Shown here piece by piece: positions 44,383-53,839 of a stretch of 64,000 nucleotides of DNA. Every line of letters begins with the position of its first letter. The stretch's first letter is position 1. A program made the translations under genes and the position numbers. Source of the stretch: Nocardia carnea NBRC 14403 (GTDB lineage Bacteria; Actinomycetota; Actinomycetes; Mycobacteriales; Mycobacteriaceae). The notes below the pieces were generated by a model that had not been told where the DNA came from, did not search any database, and saw only the letters and a list, made by a program, of their open reading frames with translations. The stretch lies in assembly GCF_000308515.1 (NCBI RefSeq), contig NZ_BAFV01000051.1, positions 1 to 64,000 of the forward strand, given 5' to 3'.

Positions 44383-46173
44383 TCATCGGTAGCCGTCGGG
44401 GAGAGCCGCCAGCATATCGCGTGTCACCCCGACGGCGTTATCGGAACTACCACCCTTGACCAGTAACGTCGCGAACGCGAGGTCACCGCGGTAGCCGACG
44501 AACCAGGAATGTGAACCGCCCTCCACTTCCGCCTCACCGGTTTTGCCGAACACCTCCCCCTGGTCTGCGATCCGGTTGGCGGTACCGGTCAGGACCACCT
44601 CACGCATCATCGCCCGCAGACCGCGCACGACCGCCGGATCCGGTACCGGCCGCGGCCCGTCGACGGCAGTCTCGCGGCCGGCGATCAGATACGGGGTCGG
44701 CGCGCTGCCGTGGGCGATCGCCGCGGCCAGCATCGCCATACCGAAAGGACTGACCACCACCCGGCCCTGCCCGATTCCGTCCTCGGTGCGTTGTATACGG
44801 TCTTCGGAAACGGGTACAGAACCGGAATAGGTCGGCAAGCCGGGAATCACGTAATCAGGGCCGATCCCGAAAGTCGCCGCTGCCTCCGAAAGCGCGGCGG
44901 CCGGCAATTCGCTGGCCAATTTCGCGAAGGATGTATTGCAGGAGCGCGCATAGGCGGTCGACAATGCGACATTACCGACCGTGAAACCGTTGTAGTTCGG
45001 AATCAGGCGCTCACCGATGGTGATTGCGCTCGGGCACGCCACGACGGTCTCCGGCGTGGCCACGCCGCCGGAAATCGCGGCGGCGGCGGTCACGGTTTTG
45101 AACACCGACCCGGGCGGATACTGACCGATGGTGGCCACCGGGCCGTCCCGATCGGCGGCAGCGTTCTGCGCGACCGCGAGGATGCCGCCGGTGGATGGTT
45201 CGATCACCACCATCATGGTCTGCTCCCGGCGCCCGTCGACCGCCCGCTGGGCAGCGTTCTGTACCCGCCGGTCCACGCTCAACGTGAACGACGGCACCGG
45301 CTGCGCCGCCACCTCGTGCAGCACGCCGGTTTCCGCACCGCCCTCGTTCCGGGCGACCACGCGCCAACCGGCCCGGCCGTGCACATCGTCGATCACAGCC
45401 TGCCGGACCTGGGCCATCAGATCGGGAGCGAACTTCCGATCGGCCGGAGTCAGATCCCATTCCTGGGTGACCCGCACCCCGGGCAGACCGATGAGCCGCG
45501 GCCCGGCCCGGCCGAACTCGGTGTCGTTCAGCACGATCACCGTGTAGACGCCGTCGGCGGCGCGGGCGGAATCCAGGATGCGCTGCGGGGTCAGCCGGTC
45601 GTCGATATCGATCAGCGCCCGCGAGACCGCCGCCGCCACCTCCTGCGGTTCGCCGCTTTCGGCGGCGTCGAAGGTCACCCGCGAAACCGTGCCCGGTATC
45701 AGCACATCACTACCGGACTGCTCGTTCACCCGGGCACCCGGCGCCTGGCGCACCGACAACGCCATGGTCTGCGTGTCACCGAGCCGGGGATGCAAGGCAG
45801 AACCGCTCCACCGCACCGTCCAGCCGCCACCGCTGCGCACCAGCGGCAGCTGCCCGGTATAGGACCAGCTGCGCCCACCGGCCAGCCGCCATTCGTAGGA
45901 GTAGTCGACGGTGGCGGTATCACCGGAGATCCGGGCCGCACCGGACCGGGCATGCAGCTCCTCGGCGCCCAGTTCCTCCCAGACGGAAACGAGTGCGGGC
46001 CCGGCTTTCTCGGGACGGGTCGTACGCGCGGCGGCTTCGTCGAGGTCGTGTGCCGCGAAGGCCTCCAGGAAACCGTCGGCCGCGGTGATCGGCCCCGAGG
46101 ACCCCCCGAAGCAGGCGGTCGTGGCGAAAGCGAGCACCGCGACCGCGAATACGAGTACCGGACGGATCGTCAT
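44383..46173 (-). CDS. Penicillin-binding lipoprotein (class B type, Rv2864c-like)
   Basis: 596 aa from the ATG at 46173. A signal segment ends in a lipobox-like TTAC (Cys21). An NTF2-like N-terminal domain (~28-130) and a dimerisation domain precede the transpeptidase domain with SxxK (Ser356-Lys359, GSVFK), SCN (411-413) and KTG (544-546, FGKTGEAE). It likely cross-links peptidoglycan during growth or division. It keeps its mycobacterial position upstream of a GNAT gene. Resistance roles are not asserted. Confidence 0.93.
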   Translation of the reverse strand: MTIRPVLVFAVAVLAFATTACFGGSSGPITAADGFLEAFAAHDLDEAAARTTRPEKAGPALVSVWEELGAEELHARSGAARISGDTATVDYSYEWRLAGGRSWSYTGQLPLVRSGGGWTVRWSGSALHPRLGDTQTMALSVRQAPGARVNEQSGSDVLIPGTVSRVTFDAAESGEPQEVAAAVSRALIDIDDRLTPQRILDSARAADGVYTVIVLNDTEFGRAGPRLIGLPGVRVTQEWDLTPADRKFAPDLMAQVRQAVIDDVHGRAGWRVVARNEGGAETGVLHEVAAQPVPSFTLSVDRRVQNAAQRAVDGRREQTMMVVIEPSTGGILAVAQNAAADRDGPVATIGQYPPGSVFKTVTAAAAISGGVATPETVVACPSAITIGERLIPNYNGFTVGNVALSTAYARSCNTSFAKLASELPAAALSEAAATFGIGPDYVIPGLPTYSGSVPVSEDRIQRTEDGIGQGRVVVSPFGMAMLAAAIAHGSAPTPYLIAGRETAVDGPRPVPDPAVVRGLRAMMREVVLTGTANRIADQGEVFGKTGEAEVEGGSHSWFVGYRGDLAFATLLVKGGSSDNAVGVTRDMLAALPDGYR

Positions 46174-46258
46174 CGAGCCCGATCGTAGCGACCCGGACCC
46201 GGTGTTCACTTGCGGCGCACCGGATCCTGCCGGCTCAGTCCGGAAGGATCGGGCCGGC

Positions 46259-47122
46259 TCAGTCCAGCAGCACCGTGGCGAAGGTCGCGATCTGGCGGAA
46301 CCCGACCGCACGATAGGCCCGGCGGGCGAACTCGTTGTAGTCGTTGACGTACAGGCTCGCCGTCCGGCCGGTGGCGACCACCGCGTTCGCTACGGCCGCC
46401 GTTCCGGCCGTACCGAGCCCCTGCCCGCGGTGCTCCGGATGAACCCACACGCCCTGGATCTGCCCGGTACGCCGGGATATCGCCCCCACCTCGGCCTTGT
46501 AGGCGACCTCACCGTCGACGAATCGGGCCCAGGCCCGGCCGGCCTCGATCAGCCCGGCGACCCGGCGCCGGTACCCGCGGCCGCCGTCCCCGGCCCGCGG
46601 ATCCACCCCCACCTCTTCGATGAACATGGCGATAGCGGCCGCCAGATAGCGGTCCAGTTCGTCGGGGCGTACCTGGCGGACCTCCGGGTCGGCGGGCGCG
46701 ACAGCAGTGCCGGTGAGCGCAAGGAGCGGCTGGTCTGCACGCAACTCCCGCTCCGGGCCCCAGTGATCGGCGAGCATCTCCCACAGGGGGAGCGCGAGTT
46801 CCCGGCGGCCCACCACCGAGGAACACATCCGGGGCCAGCGCAGGGCGCGGTCCGCGAAGGCGCGCAGGGCCGCGCGGTCTCCACGCAACGGGATCAGGTT
46901 CACGCCGGAGAAACACAGCGATTCGGCCGGTCCGCCGTGGCTCCACAATTCGCCCTGACCGTACCGGTTGTCCAGACCGTATTCCTGTAGCCGGGCGGCG
47001 ACCATACAGGCCGCGACCGGGTCCTCGTCGAGCACCCTGAGCACCTGTCCCAGGTCCCGCTCGGCGAGCTGACGCGCGGGAACGTATTTCGCGCGCCGGG
47101 CCGGCTCCAGCAGACTCCGCAC
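46259..47122 (-). CDS. GNAT N-acetyltransferase (Rv2867c-like, two-domain)
   Basis: 287 aa. The C-terminal GNAT core is clear (IQGVWVHPEHRGQGLGTAGTAAVANAV; YVNDYNEFARRAYRAVGFRQI). The N-terminal half is a divergent acyltransferase-like domain. The gene lies between the PBP lipoprotein (86 bp) and ispG. The acetylated target is unknown. Confidence 0.88.
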   Translation of the reverse strand: MRSLLEPARRAKYVPARQLAERDLGQVLRVLDEDPVAACMVAARLQEYGLDNRYGQGELWSHGGPAESLCFSGVNLIPLRGDRAALRAFADRALRWPRMCSSVVGRRELALPLWEMLADHWGPERELRADQPLLALTGTAVAPADPEVRQVRPDELDRYLAAAIAMFIEEVGVDPRAGDGGRGYRRRVAGLIEAGRAWARFVDGEVAYKAEVGAISRRTGQIQGVWVHPEHRGQGLGTAGTAAVANAVVATGRTASLYVNDYNEFARRAYRAVGFRQIATFATVLLD

Positions 47123-47246
47123 CTAGTACAGCCTGCCATGAAGTGCCGCGACGCGATACGGATATCTCGAAAGCGCGCGCCGTGACGGTGCCGAACGGGC
47201 AGCACGTCTCGGCTCGCCGGGGCAGCGAGCCGAGACCGTGGGCCGA

Positions 47247-48404
47247 TCAGCCCACGCTGACGACCGGTTCACCGGTGCCCGCGTCCGCACCCATCTCCTC
47301 GGCGATCCGCATGGCCTCCTCGATGAGGGTTTCCACAATCTGCGCCTCCGGCACGGTCTTGACGACCTCACCCTTGACGAAGATCTGCCCCTTACCGTTA
47401 CCCGAGGCCACGCCCAGATCGGCTTCCCGGGCCTCGCCGGGACCGTTGACCACACAGCCCATGACCGCGACCCGCAGCGGGACCTCCAGACCGTCGAGTC
47501 CGGCGGTGACCTCGTTGGCCAGGGTGTACACGTCGACCTGCGCGCGCCCACACGACGGGCAGGACACGATCTCCAGCTTGCGCGGGCGCAGGTTCAGCGA
47601 TTGCAGGATCTGCCCGCCGACCTTGACCTCCTCCGCCGGCGGCGCGGACAGCGAGACCCGGATCGTGTCGCCGATCCCCTCGCTCAGCAGCGCGCCGAAC
47701 GCGACAGCGGATTTCACGGTGCCCTGGAAGGCCGGGCCCGCCTCGGTGACGCCGAGATGCAGCGGATAGTCGCTCTGCGCGGCCAGCTGCCGGTAGGCCT
47801 CGACCATCACCACGGGGTCGTTGTGCTTGACCGAGATCTTGATATCGCCGAAGCCGTACTCCTCGAACAGGCCCGCCTCCCACAGCGCCGACTCGACCAG
47901 CGCCTCCGGGGTGGCCTTGCCGTATTTGTCCATCATCCGCTTGTCGAGGGATCCGGCGTTCACACCGATCCGGATCGGGATACCCGCATCCCCGGCCGCC
48001 TTGGCGACCTCTTTGACGCGCCCGTCGAATTCCTTGATGTTGCCCGGGTTCACCCGCACCGCAGCGCACCCCGCATCGATGGCGGCGAAGATATAGCGCG
48101 GCTGGAAATGGATATCGGCTATCACCGGGATCTGGGATTTCTTCGCGATGATGGGCAGTGCGTCGGCATCTTCCTGCCGCGGGCACGCCACCCGCACGAT
48201 ATCGCAGCCCGATGCCGTGAGTTCGGCGATCTGCTGCAGGGTCGCATTCACATCGTGCGTTTTGGTCGTCGTCATCGACTGCACGGAGATCGGGTGGTCA
48301 CTGCCCACACCGACACCACCCACCATGAGCTGACGGGTCTTGCGCCGCGGCGCAAGCACCGCTACGGGTGCGGTCGGCATCCCCAATCCGACTGTGCTGG
48401 TCAC
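47247..48404 (-). CDS. ispG: 4-hydroxy-3-methylbut-2-enyl-diphosphate synthase (flavodoxin)
   Basis: 385 aa from the GTG at 48404. The [4Fe-4S] cysteines are in CPSCGRAQVD and CVVNGPGEAREAD. Also IPVIADIHFQPRYIFAAID and NPGNIKEFDGRV of the TIM barrel. It is the sixth step of the MEP isoprenoid pathway. In mycobacteria ispG follows dxr and rip1 in one operon. Here it is on the opposite strand and separated from them by a DUF2631 gene. Confidence 0.95.
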   Translation of the reverse strand: MTSTVGLGMPTAPVAVLAPRRKTRQLMVGGVGVGSDHPISVQSMTTTKTHDVNATLQQIAELTASGCDIVRVACPRQEDADALPIIAKKSQIPVIADIHFQPRYIFAAIDAGCAAVRVNPGNIKEFDGRVKEVAKAAGDAGIPIRIGVNAGSLDKRMMDKYGKATPEALVESALWEAGLFEEYGFGDIKISVKHNDPVVMVEAYRQLAAQSDYPLHLGVTEAGPAFQGTVKSAVAFGALLSEGIGDTIRVSLSAPPAEEVKVGGQILQSLNLRPRKLEIVSCPSCGRAQVDVYTLANEVTAGLDGLEVPLRVAVMGCVVNGPGEAREADLGVASGNGKGQIFVKGEVVKTVPEAQIVETLIEEAMRIAEEMGADAGTGEPVVSVG

Positions 48405-48573
48405 TTTCGGCTGCCTACTTTCGTCCTGGTCCGGCCGGTCGGTGCCGAGTCTAGTCCCGCCGCGGGGGCTCGCCGCCGAGACATGGACTACACCGGCAAC
48501 CGGCACCGCGGTGTCACCCGGATGTCACCCGAGCGACACCCGACACAGTCGGTGTCATAGGCGAAACCGCAGT

Positions 48574-48837
48574 TCAGCGCGGTTTGCGTCGATGGATCAC
48601 GTCGTAGACGAGAATCCCGGCGAGCGCGGCCGCGAATCCGATCAGGTACAGGTTCTCGACCTGACCCGAGTGATTGCCGATCAGCATGCCGAGCAGCGCG
48701 ATGATCACGACCACCGCGGCAACCCGGAAGGTTGTGCGCGATTCGCCGCTCCAACCGAATGCCGCCGACGGAACCTCAGCAGGGTCCACCGTGGTGACGT
48801 GCTGGTCAGTGGTGAGTTCGACGTCCGTGGCGGCCAC
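48574..48837 (-). CDS. DUF2631 small membrane protein
   Basis: 87 aa with two hydrophobic segments (FRVAAVVVIIALLGMLIG, LYLIGFAAALAGILVY) and a basic C-terminus (HRRKPR). The pattern matches actinobacterial DUF2631 proteins. It is divergent from dxr across a 95-bp spacer. Function is unknown. Confidence 0.85.
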   Translation of the reverse strand: MAATDVELTTDQHVTTVDPAEVPSAAFGWSGESRTTFRVAAVVVIIALLGMLIGNHSGQVENLYLIGFAAALAGILVYDVIHRRKPR

Positions 48838-48932
48838 GATCGCTCCTCCTCGAGAGAACGGATACTGCCCGTTATCGTGGCATACGACTGCCCGTCGTAG
48901 CCAGCAGGGGCGGGGTCGGTGACAATGGGCGG

Positions 48933-50072
48933 GTGTCAGATCTCCGCAGAGTTCTCCTGCTCGGCAGCACCGGCTCCATCGGTACCCAGGCGCTCGAGGT
49001 GATCGCCGCCAACCCCGGCAGATTCGAAATCGTCGGCCTGGCCGCGGGCGGCGGGAACACCGAACTGCTGGCCGCGCAGATGGCCGCTACCGGCACCACC
49101 AATGTGGCCGTCGCCGACCCGGCGGCCGCAGACCGGCTGGGGGTGCCCTTCGCGGGCGCGACCGCTGCGACCGAACTCGTCCGCAGCACCGAAGCCGATG
49201 TAGTACTCAACGCGCTCGTCGGTTCCCTCGGCCTGGAACCGACCCTGGCGGCGCTGGAATCGGGGGCCACGCTCGCGCTGGCGAACAAAGAATCGCTGGT
49301 GGCAGGAGGGTCGCTGGTCACCCGCGCGGCCCGGCCCGGCCAGATCGTGCCGGTCGATTCGGAGCATTCCGCCCTGGCCCAGTGCCTGCGCGGCGGGCGC
49401 GCCGAAGAAGTCGACAGATTGGTTCTCACCGCCTCCGGTGGACCGTTCCGGGGCTGGACCACCGAAATGCTGGACGGCGTGAACCCCGCCGAGGCGAAAA
49501 CCCATCCCACCTGGTCCATGGGCCCGATGAACACGTTGAACTCGGCCTCGCTGGTGAACAAGGGCCTGGAGTTGATCGAAACGCATCTGCTGTTCGGGAT
49601 CCCCTACGACCGCATCGAGGTCACGGTGCACCCGCAGTCGATCGTGCATTCCATGGTCACCTTCACCGACGGCTCCACGCTGGCGCAGGCCAGCCCGCCG
49701 GATATGAAACTGCCCATCGCGCTGGCGCTGGGCTGGCCGGACCGGGTCCCCGGCGCGGCCACAGCCTGTGATTTCGGTACAGCCGCCACCTGGACGTTCG
49801 AGCCCGTCGACGATGCGGTGTTCCCGGCCGTGGAACTGGCCCGCGAAGCCGGGACCGCCGGCGGTTGCGTCACCGCGGTGTACAACGCGGCCAACGAGGT
49901 CGCGGTACAGGCATTTCTCGACGGACGGATCCGGTTCCCCGATATCGTGCGCACCGTCGCCCGGGTGGTCCGCGACGCCGGACAGTGGCGCGCCGAACCG
50001 GGCGAACTCGCCGAAGTCCTGGCGGCCGACGAATGGGCCCGTGACCGCGCCCGCACACTGGTACACCGGTAA
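48933..50072 (+). CDS. dxr: 1-deoxy-D-xylulose 5-phosphate reductoisomerase
   Basis: 379 aa. The NADPH-binding motif is LLGSTGSIGTQALEV (N-terminus); metal/substrate residues appear in IVPVDSEHSALAQCL and TASGGPFRGW, and NKGLELIETHLLFG. It converts DXP to MEP, the committed step of isoprenoid synthesis. rip1 follows after 125 bp on the same strand. The start is GTG or nearby. Confidence 0.96.
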   Translation: MSDLRRVLLLGSTGSIGTQALEVIAANPGRFEIVGLAAGGGNTELLAAQMAATGTTNVAVADPAAADRLGVPFAGATAATELVRSTEADVVLNALVGSLGLEPTLAALESGATLALANKESLVAGGSLVTRAARPGQIVPVDSEHSALAQCLRGGRAEEVDRLVLTASGGPFRGWTTEMLDGVNPAEAKTHPTWSMGPMNTLNSASLVNKGLELIETHLLFGIPYDRIEVTVHPQSIVHSMVTFTDGSTLAQASPPDMKLPIALALGWPDRVPGAATACDFGTAATWTFEPVDDAVFPAVELAREAGTAGGCVTAVYNAANEVAVQAFLDGRIRFPDIVRTVARVVRDAGQWRAEPGELAEVLAADEWARDRARTLVHR

Positions 50073-50197
50073 TCCATGTCCCAGATGGTCGAGGCCCGGC
50101 ACGCGGGCGGTTACTGTGGACACGTGCTCGCGGCCGCTCCGGTCTCCGTGCGGGCCGAGAGATTTGATCTGCGCACTGCAGGAGGGCTGTAGACCAC

Positions 50198-51400
50198 ATG
50201 CTGTTCGTGTTGGGGTTCGTGCTGTTCGCCCTCGGCATCACGATTTCGATCGCATTGCACGAATGCGGGCATATGTGGACCGCGCAGGCGACCGGAATGA
50301 AGGTCCGCCGGTACTACATCGGTTTCGGCCCGAAAATATTCTCCTTCCGGCGCGGAGAAACCGAATACGGGGTCAAATGGCTGCCGCTCGGCGGTTTCTG
50401 CGATATCGCCGGAATGACCGCGCTCGACGAACTCGAACCCGAGGAAGTCGAGCGCGCCATGTACCGGCAGGCCGCCTGGAAACGCCTCGTCGTGATGTCC
50501 GGTGGAATCGCGATGAACTTCCTGCTCGGCTTCCTCCTCATCGTGGTGCTGGCGGTCGGCTGGGGGCTCCCCAACCTGAACCAGCCGCCCGAAACCGCCC
50601 TCGGTGATATGAGCTGCGTCGCGCCGCAGAACCCCGACGGCACCGTCGGCACCTGCACCGGAGAGGGCCCCGCCCAGCGCGCCGGTCTGCAACGCGGTGA
50701 CGTGGTGACCGCGGTCGACGGCGAGCCCGTGGACACGTGGAAAGAATTCCAGACCCTCACCCAGCAGCAGGACGGCCCGTTCACCTACACCCTCGAACGC
50801 GGCGGGCAGACGATGGATATCGAGGTCGTGCCCGAGCAGACGATGCGCTACCCCAGCGAAGGTGGTCCGGGCCGGGAAGTCGGCGTGGTCGGGGTCGGCC
50901 AGGAGTACTACGAGCCTGTCCAGTACGACTTCCTCGGTGCAATTCCTGCCTCGGCTGCATTCACCGGAGACATGTTCATCCGCACTTTCCAGTCGCTGGC
51001 CCAGATGCCGGCGAAGGTTGCCTCACTATGGGACGCTGTGACCGGCGGGCAGCGTGACGTGGACACTCCGGTCAGTGTGTACGGCGCCAGCAAGATCGGC
51101 GGTGAGGCCGCCGAGGGCGGCTACTGGAACGCCTTCATCCTGATTCTGGCCAGCCTGAATTTCTTCCTCGGCGCATTCAATATTCTGCCGCTGCTGCCGC
51201 TCGATGGCGGTCATATCGCAGTGGTCCTCTACGAGAAGATCCGCAACAGCATCCGCGGCCGGCGAGGCCTGGCGCCCGGCGCCCCCGTCGACTACATGAA
51301 GCTACTCCCACTCACCTACGTCGCAGTGGTCGTCGGAGGCGCATATATGCTGCTGACCCTGGCCGCGGACATCGTGAACCCGATTCAGCTCTTCCCCTGA
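50198..51400 (+). CDS. rip1: Site-2 intramembrane metalloprotease (Rip1/RseP)
   Basis: 400 aa with terminal membrane helices. The zinc motif HECGH is at residues 21-25, and the third ligand region NILPLLPLDGGH places the Asp near residue 336. A PDZ domain lies between (~110-220: GLQRGDVVTAVDGEPVDTW). It cleaves transmembrane substrates such as anti-sigma factors. Its gene follows dxr as in mycobacteria. Confidence 0.95.
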   Translation: MLFVLGFVLFALGITISIALHECGHMWTAQATGMKVRRYYIGFGPKIFSFRRGETEYGVKWLPLGGFCDIAGMTALDELEPEEVERAMYRQAAWKRLVVMSGGIAMNFLLGFLLIVVLAVGWGLPNLNQPPETALGDMSCVAPQNPDGTVGTCTGEGPAQRAGLQRGDVVTAVDGEPVDTWKEFQTLTQQQDGPFTYTLERGGQTMDIEVVPEQTMRYPSEGGPGREVGVVGVGQEYYEPVQYDFLGAIPASAAFTGDMFIRTFQSLAQMPAKVASLWDAVTGGQRDVDTPVSVYGASKIGGEAAEGGYWNAFILILASLNFFLGAFNILPLLPLDGGHIAVVLYEKIRNSIRGRRGLAPGAPVDYMKLLPLTYVAVVVGGAYMLLTLAADIVNPIQLFP

Positions 51401-51522
51401 CAAGTTGCCCAGACCGGATCTCGTGCGCCCCTGAGCCGCGAGCGGCTTCTGCAGATTCTCCGGCGAACCGATGTTCGTGGGCATAGACTGGGCAGATCGG
51501 CCAGGGCCACCAGGGGGAATCC

Positions 51523-51795
51523 ATGCGACAGTTACTCTTTCGACTCGGGACGGTTGCCGTGGCAGCCTGTACCGGCGTGCTCATCGGTACAGGCGCCGCC
51601 GCCGCAGTGACGCCTGAGCAGTGTGAATCGCATGGCGGTTTCGTAGATATCGTGATCGATCCCAACGACTCGACGCGAGCGGTGTGTACCTGCCGCAACG
51701 ATCCGATGTACGACGGCATGCAGGTGTTCGGACCCCATATCGCCGACGTCGGCGGCGCCCCGTGGCCGGTGCACTGCGTCGGCCTCGACGTTTAG
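51523..51795 (+). CDS. Small secreted Cys-containing protein
   Basis: 90 aa. Signal peptide (LFRLGTVAVAACTGVLIGTGAAAA), then a ~64-residue mature part with paired cysteines (EQCESHGG, CTCRNDP, HCVGLDV) that could form disulfides. A GGGG site lies before the ATG. It is nine bases before the next gene. Function is unknown. Confidence 0.65.
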   Translation: MRQLLFRLGTVAVAACTGVLIGTGAAAAVTPEQCESHGGFVDIVIDPNDSTRAVCTCRNDPMYDGMQVFGPHIADVGGAPWPVHCVGLDV

Positions 51796-51804
51796 ACTTT
51801 CCGC

Positions 51805-52299
51805 ATGGCAGCCGAACGGGACGAATGTCGCGTGATCGTCGACGGGGTCGCGCCCTCGGTAGTTGTCCTGCTTCGGAAGGCAGCTCAGCTGGCGGCCGAC
51901 CATGGCCGCCGTTCGATCGGCATCGACGACCTGCATGCGGCGATGATCGCTCGCGAGGAGGCGGCGCCACTGTGGTGGCCGCGTCCCCACGGCCCACGGT
52001 TCAGCCGCAATCCGGGCAGCTCCCGAATTATGTACGCCACTGCCGACGGGGCGGCAAAACCGTTGAGCCACGGAATTTTGCAGCAGGCTCGGCAAGGGGT
52101 GACCGTACCGTTGACCTTCGAGCAGTATCGGGATTTGATCCTCGCCTGGGTTCCAGGACCGACACCGGACGATATCGGTCCCGCGTCCCCCACCGAGGTC
52201 ACCTACGAACTGAGCGGACCACACGCAGACGAATTCCGGAAAATGATCGAACAACAGTCCCGCGGAGCATCAGGCGCACCGCTCGATCACGACCACTGA
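51805..52299 (+). CDS. Hypothetical protein with ClpN-like helical start
   Basis: 164 aa. Residues ~15-50 (VVVLLRKAAQLAADHGRRSIGIDDLHAAMIA) resemble the helix-loop pattern of Clp N-terminal or histone-fold-like segments. The rest is unrelated to anything I recognise. No signal peptide. It directly follows the secreted protein gene, so they may be cotranscribed. Function unknown. Confidence 0.55.
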   Translation: MAAERDECRVIVDGVAPSVVVLLRKAAQLAADHGRRSIGIDDLHAAMIAREEAAPLWWPRPHGPRFSRNPGSSRIMYATADGAAKPLSHGILQQARQGVTVPLTFEQYRDLILAWVPGPTPDDIGPASPTEVTYELSGPHADEFRKMIEQQSRGASGAPLDHDH

Positions 52300-52350
52300 G
52301 CTTGTTCCTGGTACCGCAGGACTTGGTTGAACAGCCGGGTGCCGGGTGAT

Positions 52351-53562
52351 TCAGCGGGAGTCCTCGTGCTTGCTGTCTATTACATCCACAACGTGTTCGG
52401 CGATCGCGAGCGATGACGTCGCCGCCGGGGAGGGTGCATTGCGGACAGCGATGACCGCACCCAGGCGGTCGATCCGGAAATCGTCGACCAGGGTGCCGTC
52501 GGCATCGAGCGCCTGCGCCCGGACACCCGCTCCCCCGCGCACCACATCCGCGGCCCCGATCGCGGGAATATAGCGCTGCGCCCTACGCATGTACGCGGCG
52601 ACGGATACCGAGCCGTACATTTCTTCGAGCCCCGTGCGCCAATGCTGCCGAGCCATCCGCCGGAAACCCGGCCAGGCCAGCGTTCTCGCCATATCCCGGG
52701 GTTCGAAATGGGCCCGCCGGTATCCTTCCCGGGCAAAGGCCAGGACCGCGTTCGGCCCGACCTCGACGGTCCCCGATACGCGCCGCGTGAAATGTACGCC
52801 CAGAAACGGGTACCGCGGATCCGGGACCGGATAGACGAGGCCGCGTACGAGATCCTTTTTCTCCGGCACAACGTCCATATACTCGCCGCGGAAAGGGACG
52901 ATGCGCGGACCGGGATCGCCACCCGCCAGACCGGCCACCGTATCCGCCTGCAATCCGGCACAGAGAACGACCCGATCCGCATGCAGGACCTGCTCTCCCA
53001 CACCGATTTCGATACCGGAAGCGGTCCGGGTGATCCGGTCCACCGGCGACGATGTCCTGACCTCACCACCGGCCGCCACGACGTCCGCGGCGAACGCCTC
53101 GGCGACTCGGCGGAAATCGGTGATCGCGGTATGCGGCGAATACAGCGCCGCGATCCCCTCCGCGAACGGTTCGATATCGCGAATACCGGCCGCATCGACT
53201 CGACGCAATCCGGGTACCGCATTGTGTCCCGCCCGCTCCTCCAGGGCATCCAGGCGAGCCATTTCCTGGTCGTCCACGGCGATTACGAGCTTGCCGCATT
53301 CCTCGTACGGCAAGCTGCGCTCCGCACAGTAGTCGCGCAGCATGGCCCGCCCGCGCACGCACAGCACCGCTTTCGAACTCCCGGGCCGGTAGTAGATCCC
53401 GGCATGCACGACCCCCGAGTTGTGACCGGTCTGGTGCACCGCCACCCGGTCTTCCTTCTCCAGCACCACAACCCGGTCCCCCGGCCGCCGGCGACCGATC
53501 TCCCGGGCCACCGCCAGACCCACGATCCCGGCCCCCACCACGACAATCACCCGGTCGGCCAT
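52351..53562 (-). CDS. lhgO: L-2-hydroxyglutarate oxidase
   Basis: 403 aa. N-terminal FAD-binding motif VVVGAGIVGLAVAREIGRR. HQTGHNSGVVHAGIYYRPGS and PFRGEYMDVVP are family signatures. It oxidises L-2-hydroxyglutarate to 2-oxoglutarate, passing electrons to the membrane. It is convergent with the hypothetical gene upstream and has no obvious operon partner. Confidence 0.92.
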   Translation of the reverse strand: MADRVIVVVGAGIVGLAVAREIGRRRPGDRVVVLEKEDRVAVHQTGHNSGVVHAGIYYRPGSSKAVLCVRGRAMLRDYCAERSLPYEECGKLVIAVDDQEMARLDALEERAGHNAVPGLRRVDAAGIRDIEPFAEGIAALYSPHTAITDFRRVAEAFAADVVAAGGEVRTSSPVDRITRTASGIEIGVGEQVLHADRVVLCAGLQADTVAGLAGGDPGPRIVPFRGEYMDVVPEKKDLVRGLVYPVPDPRYPFLGVHFTRRVSGTVEVGPNAVLAFAREGYRRAHFEPRDMARTLAWPGFRRMARQHWRTGLEEMYGSVSVAAYMRRAQRYIPAIGAADVVRGGAGVRAQALDADGTLVDDFRIDRLGAVIAVRNAPSPAATSSLAIAEHVVDVIDSKHEDSR

Positions 53563-53666
53563 CTCGCTCCTGCTACGCCTGAACTATCGATTCGGTGGGC
53601 TCGGTGTTATCCCAGAGCCTCGAAGGGAATCGTCGCCTCGACGGGGTCATTCAGCAACAGCACCGT

Positions 53667-53695
53667 CGACTATCGCGATCTCACCGAGATAGTCG
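53667..53695 (-). terminator. Interrupted hairpin downstream of rlmN
   Basis: CGACT...ATCTC ACC GAGAT AGTCG pairs fully with a 6-nt bulge (atcgcg) on one side. It lies in the 277-bp spacer after the rlmN stop. No U-tract. Confidence 0.35.
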
Positions 53696-53839
53696 GCGAC
53701 GTCGCCTGCGAACTGAACAGCTGTCGGGCACAGTTCCTCGCCCGGGCGGCTCATCCCGGACCCTGTCGGGCACGGTCCGGGCCGCAGTGTCACGGTGTCG
53801 GCGGCTTACCGGCCCCGTCACTGGAGACGACCGAAATAC

